From assembly GCA_902773055.1 (NCBI GenBank), contig CACYCZ010000016.1:1-64000 (forward strand): 64,000 nt of DNA. The letters run 5' to 3'. This DNA is from an uncultured Bacteroidales bacterium (lineage in GTDB: Bacteria; Bacteroidota; Bacteroidia; Bacteroidales; Bacteroidaceae). Numbering within the stretch: position 1 is the stretch's first letter; each line of letters starts with the position of its first letter. The notes under the pieces are model-generated. The model was not told the DNA's origin, searched no databases, and worked only from the letters and a program-made list of their open reading frames with translations. This document shows, piece by piece, positions 1 through 8,362 of this stretch. Both the position numbers and the translations under genes were made by a program.

Positions 1-198
1 AGTACCTTTATATGGGTCTTGCAAGGTCTTCGTATAGCCTTGTGTCTCTTTAACTGCACCAGCAGTGTGGTTAGCAGCGTCAGTACCACCCAATACAATA
101 CCATCCTCGTCAAACGTCACTTCGATGACGGGTGTCTGCGCGACAGCCGTCCCAAGACAGGCGACTGCCAAAATGAATAATGTCTTTAATTTTTTCAT
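1..198 (-). CDS. secreted protein, N-terminal fragment (cut by window edge)
   Basis: Only the first 66 codons are visible and the frame is still open at the window edge. The start ATG is followed by two lysines, a hydrophobic stretch and AVAQ, a good signal peptide with cleavage expected near residue 21. The mature start (TPVIEVTFDEDGIVLGG) is acidic and glycine-rich, like the first strands of many secreted Bacteroidetes adhesion or glycan-binding domains, but it is too short to assign a family. The stretch upstream on this strand is long and gene-free, so the gene may have a long leader. Confidence 0.7.
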   Translation of the reverse strand, partial: MKKLKTLFILAVACLGTAVAQTPVIEVTFDEDGIVLGGTDAANHTAGAVKETQGYTKTLQDPYKGT

Positions 199-443
199 CG
201 TTTTGCTTTTTATTATTTCATTACTATTTTCTTCATGTCTAAAAAGCCGGCACCCGTCCTCTCGTCCATACAAAAAGAAAGTGCAGACCTACTACTATCC
301 AGTCAGGTCTACCACAACCTCTAATATACTATAGTGAAGTCTACACTTATAGTGCAGATTCAATGTATATTAGGTCCGCTCGCTAAAATCCCTCTCGAGG
401 TGGTAGTTCGACTGGATAATTGAGCTAACGCGATTTCAATGTC

Positions 444-462
444 TGTATCTGTGACAGATACA
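444..462. promoter_or_regulatory. perfect palindrome, possible operator
   Basis: The arms TGTATCTGT and ACAGATACA flank a single central G. This symmetry is typical of a site for a dimeric regulator. There is no T-run next to it, so a terminator is unlikely. It lies about 245 bp upstream of the secreted protein start and 360 bp upstream of the mscS promoter, so the controlled gene is unclear. Confidence 0.4.
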
Positions 463-665
463 TCCGCAAAAATAATCATTTTTTTTTATTGACAAACACT
501 TTCTTACTTTTTTTTATCATCAATTTAAATATGTACGCATACACGCACGCGCGAAGAGGAGAAGGAGAAGATGCCCGTACAGATGTCTGAAACAGTTTTT
601 TCTCTGCCCCTGCCGCATTGGCACACAGCAGGGGAAAAAATTTTCACAGCGGGCAGATTTTTTTT

Positions 666-749
666 ATGTTCCGCGTCGCTGAACGTATGTTCACCGATGG
701 TGAACGTATATTTCGCATCGCTGAACATACGTTCACCATCGGGAAACAT
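666..749. repeat. family 1 repeat array, copy A (4 x 21 bp)
   Basis: Four tandem 21-bp units lie at 666-686, 687-707, 708-728 and 729-749. Each unit is an imperfect palindrome with half-sites close to GTTCACC and GGTGAAC around a central triplet. Copies occur at 26539 and 54538. Because 21 bp is seven codons, the array stays open in several frames and produces false ORFs. It sits just upstream of the mscS promoter. Confidence 0.9.
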
Positions 750-799
750 AGTTTTCTCTCCCCTCTTCGGCAGGTTTGTGAGGGGTGTTTCTTATGTTT

Positions 800-831
800 T
801 TTGGCTGGATAAGGAAAAATGGTTACCTTTG
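800..831 (+). promoter_or_regulatory. Bacteroidales-type promoter of mscS
   Basis: TTTG at 800-803 and TACCTTTG at 824-831 are separated by 20 bp, matching the Bacteroidales -33/-7 consensus. Transcription would begin near 838 and give a leader of about 25 nt before the ATG at 862. This supports 862 over the far-upstream in-frame start at 571. Confidence 0.75.
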
Positions 832-861
832 CATGATTGTATTTATCCCTCAACGAAGAAA

Positions 862-1797
862 ATGAATATGCTGATGACTCTCTTTTCCATACTGACCGAC
901 GGGGCAAGCGACTCCTCACGCCATGCCATTGACAGCGTGAAGCAGGTGGCACGCACGCTTGTCGAGGACGTGACGACGACACGGGGCATCAGCAAACTGC
1001 AGGACCTCATGGGCCAGCTGGCCGACTGGGGACTGCTCGTGGGAATGCGCATCGTGGCTGCCCTGGTCATCTTCATCATAGGGCGCTACGTCATCAGGGG
1101 CATCAACCTGTTTGTGAAACGGCTGCTGCAGGCGCGCGACATCGACCCCAGCGTAAAGAGCTTCCTTGAAAGCATGGTCAACGCACTGCTGATGGTATTG
1201 CTCGGCGTGGCGGTCATCAGCAAGCTGGGCATCGAGACGACCTCGTTTGCCGCCCTGCTGGCATCGTTTGGCGTGGCCGTGGGCATGGCGCTGAGCGGCA
1301 ACCTGCAGAATTTTGCCGGCGGACTGCTGATTCTTATCTTCAGGCCCTACCGCGTGGGCGACTACATCGAGACGCAGGGCGAAGAGGGCTACGTGGTATC
1401 GATACAGATATTCCACACCGTGGTGCGCACCTACAAGGGCACCGACATATACCTGCCCAACGGCCAGATGAGCAACACCATGATCAAAAACTTCACCAAG
1501 GAGCCTGCCCGCATGGCGGAATGGATTATCGGCATTGACTACGGCGAGCAGGTGGAACGCGCCGAAAAGGCCATCAGGAATGCCCTGATGGAGGAAAAGC
1601 GCATCAGGAAGTCGCCCGCCATATATATCGCCGTCTGCAACCTGGGCGAAAGCAGCGTGAACATCACCGTGAGGGGATGGGTGAAGCAGCAGGACTACTT
1701 CAGCACCCTGCACGACGGCTACAGGCGCATCTATGAGGCGTTCAACCGGGAGGGCATCAACTTCCCGTATCCGCAAATGACCATACATCAGAAATAA
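862..1797 (+). CDS. mscS: small-conductance mechanosensitive channel, MscS family
   Basis: This 311-residue inner-membrane channel should open under membrane tension to release solutes on osmotic downshock. It has membrane segments near residues 60-80 and 100-125, the glycine/alanine-rich pore helix (ASFGVAVGMALSGNLQNFAGG), then the beta domain (FRPYRVGDYIE) and a C-terminal alpha/beta cage. The length matches minimal MscS proteins. The ATG at 862 is chosen because the promoter ends at 831; the in-frame extension to 571 crosses the repeat array. The next gene follows after 41 bp on the same strand, so mscS may be first in the long surface operon. Confidence 0.9.
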   Translation: MNMLMTLFSILTDGASDSSRHAIDSVKQVARTLVEDVTTTRGISKLQDLMGQLADWGLLVGMRIVAALVIFIIGRYVIRGINLFVKRLLQARDIDPSVKSFLESMVNALLMVLLGVAVISKLGIETTSFAALLASFGVAVGMALSGNLQNFAGGLLILIFRPYRVGDYIETQGEEGYVVSIQIFHTVVRTYKGTDIYLPNGQMSNTMIKNFTKEPARMAEWIIGIDYGEQVERAEKAIRNALMEEKRIRKSPAIYIAVCNLGESSVNITVRGWVKQQDYFSTLHDGYRRIYEAFNREGINFPYPQMTIHQK

Positions 1798-1838
1798 CTG
1801 AAAGAAAAGATACACACTTATATACATACATTCTCTCT

Positions 1839-2894
1839 ATGGCGCATATTTTGGCAATCAGGTTTTCGGCTCTGGGTGACGTGGCCATGACGGTCCCGGT
1901 ACTGTATGCCGTGGCAAAGCAATACCCCCAGGACGAGTTTACCATCCTGACGACGGAGAACATGGGCTGCCTGTTTGAACACCTGCCCCGGAACGTGCAT
2001 TTCCGCGGCGTGGACCTGAACAGATACAAGGGCATGGTGGGACTCAACACCCTGTTCTACGAGCTGTACAAGGAGGGCTACGATGCCGTGGCCGACCTGC
2101 ACGACGTTATCCGCACCATGTTTATCAGGATGGCCTTCAGACTGAAGGACAAGCCGGTGGCCAATATCGACAAATCGCGCATGGCCAAGCGGCGGCTGGT
2201 ACAGAAGGACAAGAAGGACAAGCGGCAGCTGAAGACCTCGGTGCAAAGATACGCCGACGTGTTTGCCGAACTGGGCTACCCCGTCGACATAGCGTTTGAC
2301 TCCATCTACGGCGACAGGCGCCCCGACCTGCCCGACGAGGTTGTGAAGCTCACCGGCTCACACGAGGGCACGGCATGGGTCGGCGTTGCCCCCTTTGCCC
2401 GCCACAAGGGCAAGATATACCCCCCGGAACTGATGGCGCAGGTGCTGGAGCTGCTGGACAGGGAAGGCAATGTCAAGGTGTTCCTGTTTGGCTTCGGCAG
2501 GACGGAGGAGACATGGTGCAGGGCGCAGGAACAGGAGAGGAAGAACGTGACGTCGCTGGTAGGCAAGCTGGGACTGCAAAAGGAACTGATGCTGATGAGC
2601 CACCTCGACGTGATGCTGTCGATGGATTCCGCCAACATGCACATGGCCTTCCTGACCCACACGCCGGTGGTCTCCGTCTGGGGAGCCACACACCCCTACG
2701 CCGGCTTTGCCGGACTGCAGACGGAGGGCAGCGAAATCATACAGGCAGACATGGCGTGCCGGCCGTGCTCCATCTACGGCAACAAGCCCTGCTACAAGGA
2801 AAACTATGAGTGTATGTACAGCATCAAGCCCGCCACCGTGGCCGAGGCTGTAATGAGAACATGCAACAACAAGAACGCTGCACACCATGAGTAA
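1839..2894 (+). CDS. glycosyltransferase family 9, LPS heptosyltransferase-like
   Basis: The protein of 351 residues has the GT9 layout. The N-terminal Rossmann fold starts with ILAIRFSALGDVAMTVPVL, where the GD pair is typical of ADP-heptose transferases. The C-terminal half has the nucleotide-binding pattern FLFGFGRTEE and the late motif DSANMHMAFLTHTPVVSVWGATHP. It probably adds a heptose or related sugar to the lipopolysaccharide core on the inner face of the inner membrane. The stop overlaps the next gene, a lipid A-type acyltransferase, by 8 bp, which supports a role in LPS. The exact sugar cannot be told from sequence. Confidence 0.85.
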   Translation: MAHILAIRFSALGDVAMTVPVLYAVAKQYPQDEFTILTTENMGCLFEHLPRNVHFRGVDLNRYKGMVGLNTLFYELYKEGYDAVADLHDVIRTMFIRMAFRLKDKPVANIDKSRMAKRRLVQKDKKDKRQLKTSVQRYADVFAELGYPVDIAFDSIYGDRRPDLPDEVVKLTGSHEGTAWVGVAPFARHKGKIYPPELMAQVLELLDREGNVKVFLFGFGRTEETWCRAQEQERKNVTSLVGKLGLQKELMLMSHLDVMLSMDSANMHMAFLTHTPVVSVWGATHPYAGFAGLQTEGSEIIQADMACRPCSIYGNKPCYKENYECMYSIKPATVAEAVMRTCNNKNAAHHE

Positions 2895-3873
2895 AATGCT
2901 CTATCACACCTTGTACGGCATATTCTATATGATGTCGCTCCTACCCTACAGGGCATTGTATGCCATATCGGACGGCGTGGTCTACCCCATTATCTTCCAC
3001 CTGCTCGGCTATAGGCGGAAGACCGTAAGGGAAAACCTCGACAACGCCTTTCCCGACAAAAGCAGGGAAGAGAAAAAGAGGATAGAGAAAAAATTCTACC
3101 ATTTCTTCTGCGACTACTTCATGGAAACCATCAAGCTGATATCCGTCAGCAAAGAGGAACTGAAACGCCGCATGGTGATGAAGGGCACGGAAGAAATGTA
3201 CCGGTCGTTTGACAAGAACAGCATGCTGTTTATCTACCTCGGCCACTTCTGCAACTGGGAATATATCGCCTCGCTCCAGTGGTGGATGCCCGGCGACGTA
3301 TTGTGCTCACAGATATACAGCGCACTGCGCAACGACGCCTTTGACCTGCTGTTCTACAAGATACGCTCACGCTTCGGCGGACTGAACATAGAGAAAAACA
3401 GTTCGCTGCGCGCCATCATGGAGCAGAAAAAGAAAGGACAGAAAACCATCGTGGGCTTCATAGCCGACCAGGGACCGCGGTGGATAAACATCCACCTGTT
3501 CACCCCCTTCCTCCACCAGGACACGGCGGTATTCACCGGCACGGAGCGCATTGCACGCAAGGTGAACGCCTCGGTCTATACAGCCCACATCACGAGACCG
3601 CGGCGAGGATACTATGAATGCCAGTACCAATGCCTGACTCAGGACGTGAACAAGGATTTCGGCGAGAACGAACTGACCAAATGCTATATGCACGACCTGG
3701 AGCAACAGATAGAGGCCAACCCGCACCTGTGGCTGTGGACACACAAACGCTGGCGCCGCAAAAGGACAGACGAAGACGCCCCTGAGGAATGGAAGGCTAC
3801 GCTGCAGGACGGCAAGGCTGTGAGCGACACACCCGTCAGGCAAAAGGCCGTGCACACCGGGAGCAACCCATAA
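2887..3873 (+). CDS. lipid A-type lysophospholipid acyltransferase (LpxL/HtrB family)
   Basis: The protein of 328 residues matches the LpxL/LpxM family: an N-terminal membrane anchor, the catalytic H-x4-E motif in LGHFCNWE, a central FIADQGPRW block and the C-terminal WLWTHKRWRRKR block. Members transfer a secondary acyl chain to lipid A, or to a related glycolipid, at the cytoplasmic face of the inner membrane. The start codon lies inside the end of the GT9 gene, so translation is probably coupled. The last 30 residues are polar and probably disordered. A 45-bp gap precedes the phosphonate genes. Confidence 0.85.
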   Translation: MSKMLYHTLYGIFYMMSLLPYRALYAISDGVVYPIIFHLLGYRRKTVRENLDNAFPDKSREEKKRIEKKFYHFFCDYFMETIKLISVSKEELKRRMVMKGTEEMYRSFDKNSMLFIYLGHFCNWEYIASLQWWMPGDVLCSQIYSALRNDAFDLLFYKIRSRFGGLNIEKNSSLRAIMEQKKKGQKTIVGFIADQGPRWINIHLFTPFLHQDTAVFTGTERIARKVNASVYTAHITRPRRGYYECQYQCLTQDVNKDFGENELTKCYMHDLEQQIEANPHLWLWTHKRWRRKRTDEDAPEEWKATLQDGKAVSDTPVRQKAVHTGSNP

Positions 3874-3918
3874 CACAGAAAACAACCAGACACTTCAGAC
3901 ACAAGAAAAAAACAGAAT

Positions 3919-5046
3919 ATGATCAGCCCGCAATTTTTTATCGACCAGTTAGGCCGCAACGGCCTGGATTTTTTTGCCGGTGTTCCCGACAGCCTGCTGA
4001 AGAACATCTGCGCCTATATAGCCGACACGCTCGATGAGCGCCACAACATCATCGCCGCCAACGAAGGCGCTGCCATAGGACTCGCCGCCGGCCACTACCT
4101 GGCGACAGGAAAGGCCGGAGTGGTATACATGCAGAATTCGGGAGAAGGCAACATCATCAACCCCCTGGCCTCACTGACCGACAAGGATGTATACAACATC
4201 CCCGTACTGCTGCTCATAGGGTGGCGGGGACGCCCCGGAGTGCACGACGAACCGCAACACGTCAAGCAAGGCAAGGTGACGACAGGGCTGCTCAACACGA
4301 TGGGCATCAACTACGACATACTGAGCAAGGAGGAAGACACCGCCAAGAAACAGATAGAGAAGGCTGCGGACTTCATGCGCAGCACCAACGAGGTCTATGC
4401 CCTGATCGTGGAGAAAGACACCTTTGAGCCCTACCAGCTCCAGAACACCACAGCCAGAGCCTTCGCCATGAGCCGCGAAGAGGCCATACGCAAGGTGGCT
4501 GCATCGCTCGCCCCGAAGGACATCATCGTATCGACGACCGGCATGATATCACGCGAACTGTTTGAAGCACGTGAGGCATGGGGACAGGGACACGAGCGCG
4601 ACTTCCTCACCGTGGGGTCGATGGGGCACGCCTCACAGATAGCACTGGGCATAGCACTGGCCAAGACCGACCGCAGGATATGGTGTCTTGACGGCGACGG
4701 CGCCATCATCATGCACATGGGCTCCATGGCCATCATCGGCAGCAAGCACCCGGAAAACTATGTACACGTGGTGTTCAACAACGGTGCACACGACAGCGTA
4801 GGCGGACAGCCTACCGTAGGACTCGACATCAACTTCCCACAGATAGCCACAGCAGCGGGCTACGCAACAGTGGTTTCCGTCAGCGATGAGACTGCCCTTG
4901 ACAACGCCCTGAAGCAGGTGCAGGCCGCCACAGGACCGATATTCCTGGAAGTAAAGGTGAGGAAGGGCAACCGCAAAGACCTGGGACGCCCCACCACGAC
5001 GCCTGTCCAGAACAAAGAGGCGCTGATGAATTTTCTAAAAGAATAA
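3919..5046 (+). CDS. aepY: phosphonopyruvate decarboxylase
   Basis: This 375-residue thiamine diphosphate enzyme should convert phosphonopyruvate to phosphonoacetaldehyde, the irreversible step that drives C-P bond biosynthesis. Visible features are the cofactor-activating glutamate (AANEGAAIGLAAG, Glu49), the PYR domain in residues 1-170, and the PP domain with the cofactor motif GDG at 259-261, 25 residues, then NN at 287-288. Length and the SEGAHDSVGGQPT-like block fit the Bacteroides phosphonopyruvate decarboxylases rather than the longer acetolactate synthase group. The related sulfopyruvate decarboxylases are the main alternative. The AEP transaminase 2.2 kb downstream favours the phosphonate role. 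No PEP mutase gene adjoins it. Confidence 0.85.
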   Translation: MISPQFFIDQLGRNGLDFFAGVPDSLLKNICAYIADTLDERHNIIAANEGAAIGLAAGHYLATGKAGVVYMQNSGEGNIINPLASLTDKDVYNIPVLLLIGWRGRPGVHDEPQHVKQGKVTTGLLNTMGINYDILSKEEDTAKKQIEKAADFMRSTNEVYALIVEKDTFEPYQLQNTTARAFAMSREEAIRKVAASLAPKDIIVSTTGMISRELFEAREAWGQGHERDFLTVGSMGHASQIALGIALAKTDRRIWCLDGDGAIIMHMGSMAIIGSKHPENYVHVVFNNGAHDSVGGQPTVGLDINFPQIATAAGYATVVSVSDETALDNALKQVQAATGPIFLEVKVRKGNRKDLGRPTTTPVQNKEALMNFLKE

Positions 5047-5053
5047 ACTCCGG

Positions 5054-6520
5054 ATGGAAACGAGGGAACCCAAAAAGGGACTGCAACGGCAACTGACACC
5101 CGCCCACGTATGGTCAATAGCCTTCGGCTGTATCATCGGATGGGGCGCCTTTGTCAACCCCGGCAAGAAGTTCCTGCCCAATTCGGGCGTGGACGGCACA
5201 ACCATCGCCATGCTGCTGGGAGCCGTGGTAATGGTCGTCATTGCCTTCGCCTATGCCTACATGGTTCCCCGCTATCCCAAAGCCGGCGGTGAATTTACCT
5301 TTGCCAAGGCTTGCTTCGGACGCAGGACGGCCTTTGTGTGCGGCTGGTTCCTGACAGCAGCCTATCTGACCAATGTGCCGATGAACTCTACCGCAATAGG
5401 ACTGATAGTGGACGGACTGGACGGGCCGGCCGATATACTGAAATGGGGATTCCACTATCAGGTGGCAGGTTTTGACGTATGGTGCGGCGAAATGCTTCTC
5501 GCCATGGGCATCCTGATATTCTTCGGATGGCTCAACATTATCGGCGTAAAGAAAGCCGGCTTCATACAGACCATACTGGCCGTCATGCTGGCAAGTTCCG
5601 TCTTTATCCTCGCGGCAGCCACGCTGGTGAGCTCCAGCGCCGACATGGCCAACCTGGCTCCCCACTGGGGATTTGACAAGGCTGCCGCCATGGCCGCCGG
5701 TGCCACGACAGACACAATGGGGCCCTTTGCCCATATAGGCCGGCAGGGCATACTGACAGCCATACTGGCCACCTTTGCCATCACCCCCTGGGCCTTCGTA
5801 GGGTTTGAGACCATACCGCAGGCCGCCGAGGAATTCAAGTTTTCACACAGCAAGGTCATGCTTATCATGACCATAGCCATCCTCTTCGGCGCCTTTGTCT
5901 ATATCGCCAACAACTATGTCGCAGCCGTCGCCGTCAGAGAATGGCCCGACCGGGTCATGGCCGGCGAATGGGTACTGCTATGCGCCGCGGAAAACATGCT
6001 CGGCACTTCGGGCAAGATCCTGCTGGGCGTCGCCGTATCATCAGCCGTGCTGTCGGGCATCATGGGCTTCTACCTCGCTTCCAGCCGCCTGATGTTCTCC
6101 ATGGCAAGAGAGAAATACCTCCCCGAGATTTTCGCCCGGGTCGATGAACGCTATGGCACACCGCGCAACGCCATTCTTTTCTGCGTGCTGATATCGCTGT
6201 CGGGCCCCATCCTGGGACGCGAAGCACTCGGATGGTTTGTCGACATGAGCGCCATCGGAGCATCAATAGGATTCTTCTTTACAGGACTTTCGTGCGCCTT
6301 CACCATGAAACAAAGAAACGACGGCTCCGCCATGCTGCATACAGCGGCAACGGCAGGAGCAGCCTTCTCGCTGCTGTTCATCATACTGCAGCTGGTACCC
6401 ATCCCGGGACTCCCGGAGGTACACTTCGGCAAAGAATCATACCTGATGCTACTGGCATGGATAATCCTGGGAACAGCCTTTTACACGAAATTAGAAAAAC
6501 AATTAGACAACAAACAATGA
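5054..6520 (+). CDS. APC-family amino acid/amine permease
   Basis: The protein of 488 residues has about twelve membrane helices and the APC fold signature in helix 1 (FGCIIGWGAFVNPG), so it is an inner-membrane amino acid, polyamine or amine carrier. It resembles ethanolamine- or amino-acid-type permeases, but the substrate cannot be read from sequence. It begins 7 bp after the phosphonopyruvate decarboxylase stop, and its stop overlaps the cytidylyltransferase start (ATGA). It is therefore embedded in the phosphonate operon. A small zwitterion such as 2-aminoethylphosphonate, ethanolamine or a precursor amino acid is an inferred substrate. Confidence 0.8.
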   Translation: METREPKKGLQRQLTPAHVWSIAFGCIIGWGAFVNPGKKFLPNSGVDGTTIAMLLGAVVMVVIAFAYAYMVPRYPKAGGEFTFAKACFGRRTAFVCGWFLTAAYLTNVPMNSTAIGLIVDGLDGPADILKWGFHYQVAGFDVWCGEMLLAMGILIFFGWLNIIGVKKAGFIQTILAVMLASSVFILAAATLVSSSADMANLAPHWGFDKAAAMAAGATTDTMGPFAHIGRQGILTAILATFAITPWAFVGFETIPQAAEEFKFSHSKVMLIMTIAILFGAFVYIANNYVAAVAVREWPDRVMAGEWVLLCAAENMLGTSGKILLGVAVSSAVLSGIMGFYLASSRLMFSMAREKYLPEIFARVDERYGTPRNAILFCVLISLSGPILGREALGWFVDMSAIGASIGFFFTGLSCAFTMKQRNDGSAMLHTAATAGAAFSLLFIILQLVPIPGLPEVHFGKESYLMLLAWIILGTAFYTKLEKQLDNKQ

Positions 6521-7233
6521 TAAGAACAGCCGTCATCATGGCAGCGGGAATGGGTACCCGGTTCGGCCAATATACAGAAAAAATACCCAAAGGTTTTATC
6601 CCCTTCAAGGGCAAACCAATGGTTGTACGAAGCATTGAAACACTTATTGACTGCGGCATTGAACGCATCATCATCGGGACCGGATACAAACACGAGAGCT
6701 ACGAAGCCCTGACGGAGACTTATCCCCAGATAGAATGTGTCTACAGCCCCCGCTACGCAGAAACCAACAGCATGTACACCCTGTACAACTGCCGTGAAGC
6801 CATCGGGAAGGATGACTTCCTGCTGCTGGAGTCTGACCTCATATTTGAACGCCGGGCCATCAGCGACCTGATGAACTGCGCTTTTGACTCTGCCATGCTG
6901 ATTACCCCGGTGACCAAGTTCCAAGACCAATATTACGTGCTGATGAACACACGCTGCGAACTTGTAAACTGCTCCACCGACAAACAGGCATTTGAACCTT
7001 CGGGAGAACTCGTCGGCATCCACAAACTGGCCAACACTTTCTTTCAGACCGTGGCAGAAGAATATGCCGCCATTGCCGACAGCAAACCCAAACTGGGCTA
7101 TGAATACCAGTTGCTCAATGTCTCGCAAAGAATAGTCCCCATGAATGTCCTGCGCCTGGAAGGGCTGCAGTGGTACGAGATTGACGACACAGAAGACCTT
7201 TCCTATGCCGAAAAACATATACAGATAGACTAA
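6517..7233 (+). CDS. pntC: LicC/PntC-like cytidylyltransferase, probable AEP activation
   Basis: The protein of 238 residues is a sugar-phosphate-type nucleotidyltransferase of the LicC/PntC group: AAGMGTRF near residues 9-16 with Lys25 downstream (KIPKGFIP), the substrate-side block YAETNSMYTLYN, LLLESDLIFE as the metal-binding region and YEIDDTEDLSYAEK at the end. LicC makes CDP-choline; PntC makes CMP-2-aminoethylphosphonate. Its position directly before an AEP transaminase, as in known PntC-PntD pairs, favours AEP. The ATG at 6517 overlaps the permease stop (ATGA) and gives the normal family length; the frame is open further upstream but that part is the permease in another frame. Choline phosphate as substrate remains possible. 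Confidence 0.75.
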   Translation: MIRTAVIMAAGMGTRFGQYTEKIPKGFIPFKGKPMVVRSIETLIDCGIERIIIGTGYKHESYEALTETYPQIECVYSPRYAETNSMYTLYNCREAIGKDDFLLLESDLIFERRAISDLMNCAFDSAMLITPVTKFQDQYYVLMNTRCELVNCSTDKQAFEPSGELVGIHKLANTFFQTVAEEYAAIADSKPKLGYEYQLLNVSQRIVPMNVLRLEGLQWYEIDDTEDLSYAEKHIQID

Positions 7234-7246
7234 TAAAAATATACAT

Positions 7247-8359
7247 ATGGAAGCTGTTAAAAGAAATGTATTGCTCAACCCTGGGCCTGCAACGACTACC
7301 GATACCGTCAAATACGCCCAGGTAGTTCCCGACATCTGCCCCAGAGAAGAAGAATTTGCCGGCCTGATGAAAAACCTACGCAGCGACTTGCTCAAGGTTG
7401 TCCATGCCCCGGCTGACCAGTACACCTCAGTACTTTTCTGCGGCTCAGGCACCATCAACATTGACATCTGCGTCAACTCGTTGCTGCCCGAAGGTAAGAA
7501 AATCCTGGTCGTAAACAATGGAGCATACAACTCACGCGCCGTGGAAGTTTGCCAGATGTACCATCTGCCTCACATTGACTTACGTTTCAGTGTGTATGAG
7601 CAGCCCCGCCTTGCAGATGTAGAACAGGCCCTGAAAGAGAATCCCGATATAGCCGTCGTATATTGCTGTCACCACGAAACCGGCACAGGTGTACTGAACC
7701 CTATCAGGGAAATCGGAGCTATGGCCCATCACTATGGCGCCATATTTATCACTGACACCACGGCTTCGCTCGGCATGATACCTTTGGATGTTGTCAAGGA
7801 CAACGTGGATTTCTGCATGGCATCAGCGCAGAAAGGACTAATGGCCATGTCAGGCCTGTCCTTCATTATCGGCAGAAAAGATATCATAGAAGCCTCAAAA
7901 GACTATCCCACACGCTCATACTACTGCAACCTGTATATGCAATATGCATATTTCGAGAAGACCGGCGAAATGCACTTCACACCGCCCGTACAGACCATCT
8001 ACGCCACCATTCAGGCTTTGAAAGAGTATTTCGAAGAAGGCGAAACAGCCAAATTTGCCCGCCACCGTGCCGTATACGAGGCCATACACGATGGTATCGA
8101 CCGACTCGGACTGAAAACAGCCATTGACCGCCGCATTGAGTCGGGACTTGTCGTATCCGTGAAATATCCCGACAATCCCAACTGGGACTTCAAGAAAGTG
8201 CATGACTATTGCTATGAGCGCGGCTTTACCATTTACCCCGGCAAAATCAGCACTACAGATACATTCCGACTGTGTGCCCTCGGCAAGATTTATCCTCAAG
8301 ACATCAAGGATTTCTTTGTTGTCCTTGAGCAGGCTTTGAAACATTACCACATCATCTGA
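7247..8359 (+). CDS. aepZ: 2-aminoethylphosphonate:pyruvate transaminase
   Basis: This 370-residue fold type I PLP aminotransferase matches the PhnW/PntD family: N-terminal LLNPGPATTT, ITDTTASLG with the cofactor-contacting Asp170, and the Schiff-base lysine in SAQKGL (Lys196). It interconverts phosphonoacetaldehyde plus alanine with 2-aminoethylphosphonate plus pyruvate. With an upstream phosphonopyruvate decarboxylase and no phosphonatase here, the biosynthetic direction is more likely. It starts 13 bp after the cytidylyltransferase and ends 3 bp before the LicD gene. Confidence 0.9.
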   Translation: MEAVKRNVLLNPGPATTTDTVKYAQVVPDICPREEEFAGLMKNLRSDLLKVVHAPADQYTSVLFCGSGTINIDICVNSLLPEGKKILVVNNGAYNSRAVEVCQMYHLPHIDLRFSVYEQPRLADVEQALKENPDIAVVYCCHHETGTGVLNPIREIGAMAHHYGAIFITDTTASLGMIPLDVVKDNVDFCMASAQKGLMAMSGLSFIIGRKDIIEASKDYPTRSYYCNLYMQYAYFEKTGEMHFTPPVQTIYATIQALKEYFEEGETAKFARHRAVYEAIHDGIDRLGLKTAIDRRIESGLVVSVKYPDNPNWDFKKVHDYCYERGFTIYPGKISTTDTFRLCALGKIYPQDIKDFFVVLEQALKHYHII

Positions 8360-8362
8360 ACC

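Larger units (their letters stand above)
199..861. other. gene-free stretch of about 660 bp
   Basis: This lies between the divergent starts of the secreted protein and mscS. It holds a perfect palindrome (444-462), an imperfect hairpin around 335-355, a GC-rich hairpin (CCCCTGC at 607-613 with GCAGGGG at 628-634), the family 1 repeat array (666-749) and the mscS promoter (800-831). Open frames here, including the upstream extension of mscS from 571, run through the repeat and do not look like protein. Confidence 0.7.

Noticed and set aside
618-812. 64-codon frame with a seven-residue periodicity (ERMFTDGERIF)
   Set aside because: The 21-bp repeat is seven codons long and stays open in several frames; related frames arise at copies B and C and have no start signals.
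571-861. In-frame N-terminal extension of mscS by 97 codons
   Set aside because: It crosses the family 1 repeat array and the mscS promoter; MscS similarity begins after 862.
916-1827. 303-codon minus-strand frame opposite mscS
   Set aside because: It is the antisense shadow of a well-supported MscS gene in GC-rich sequence; it is His/Val-rich with no motif.
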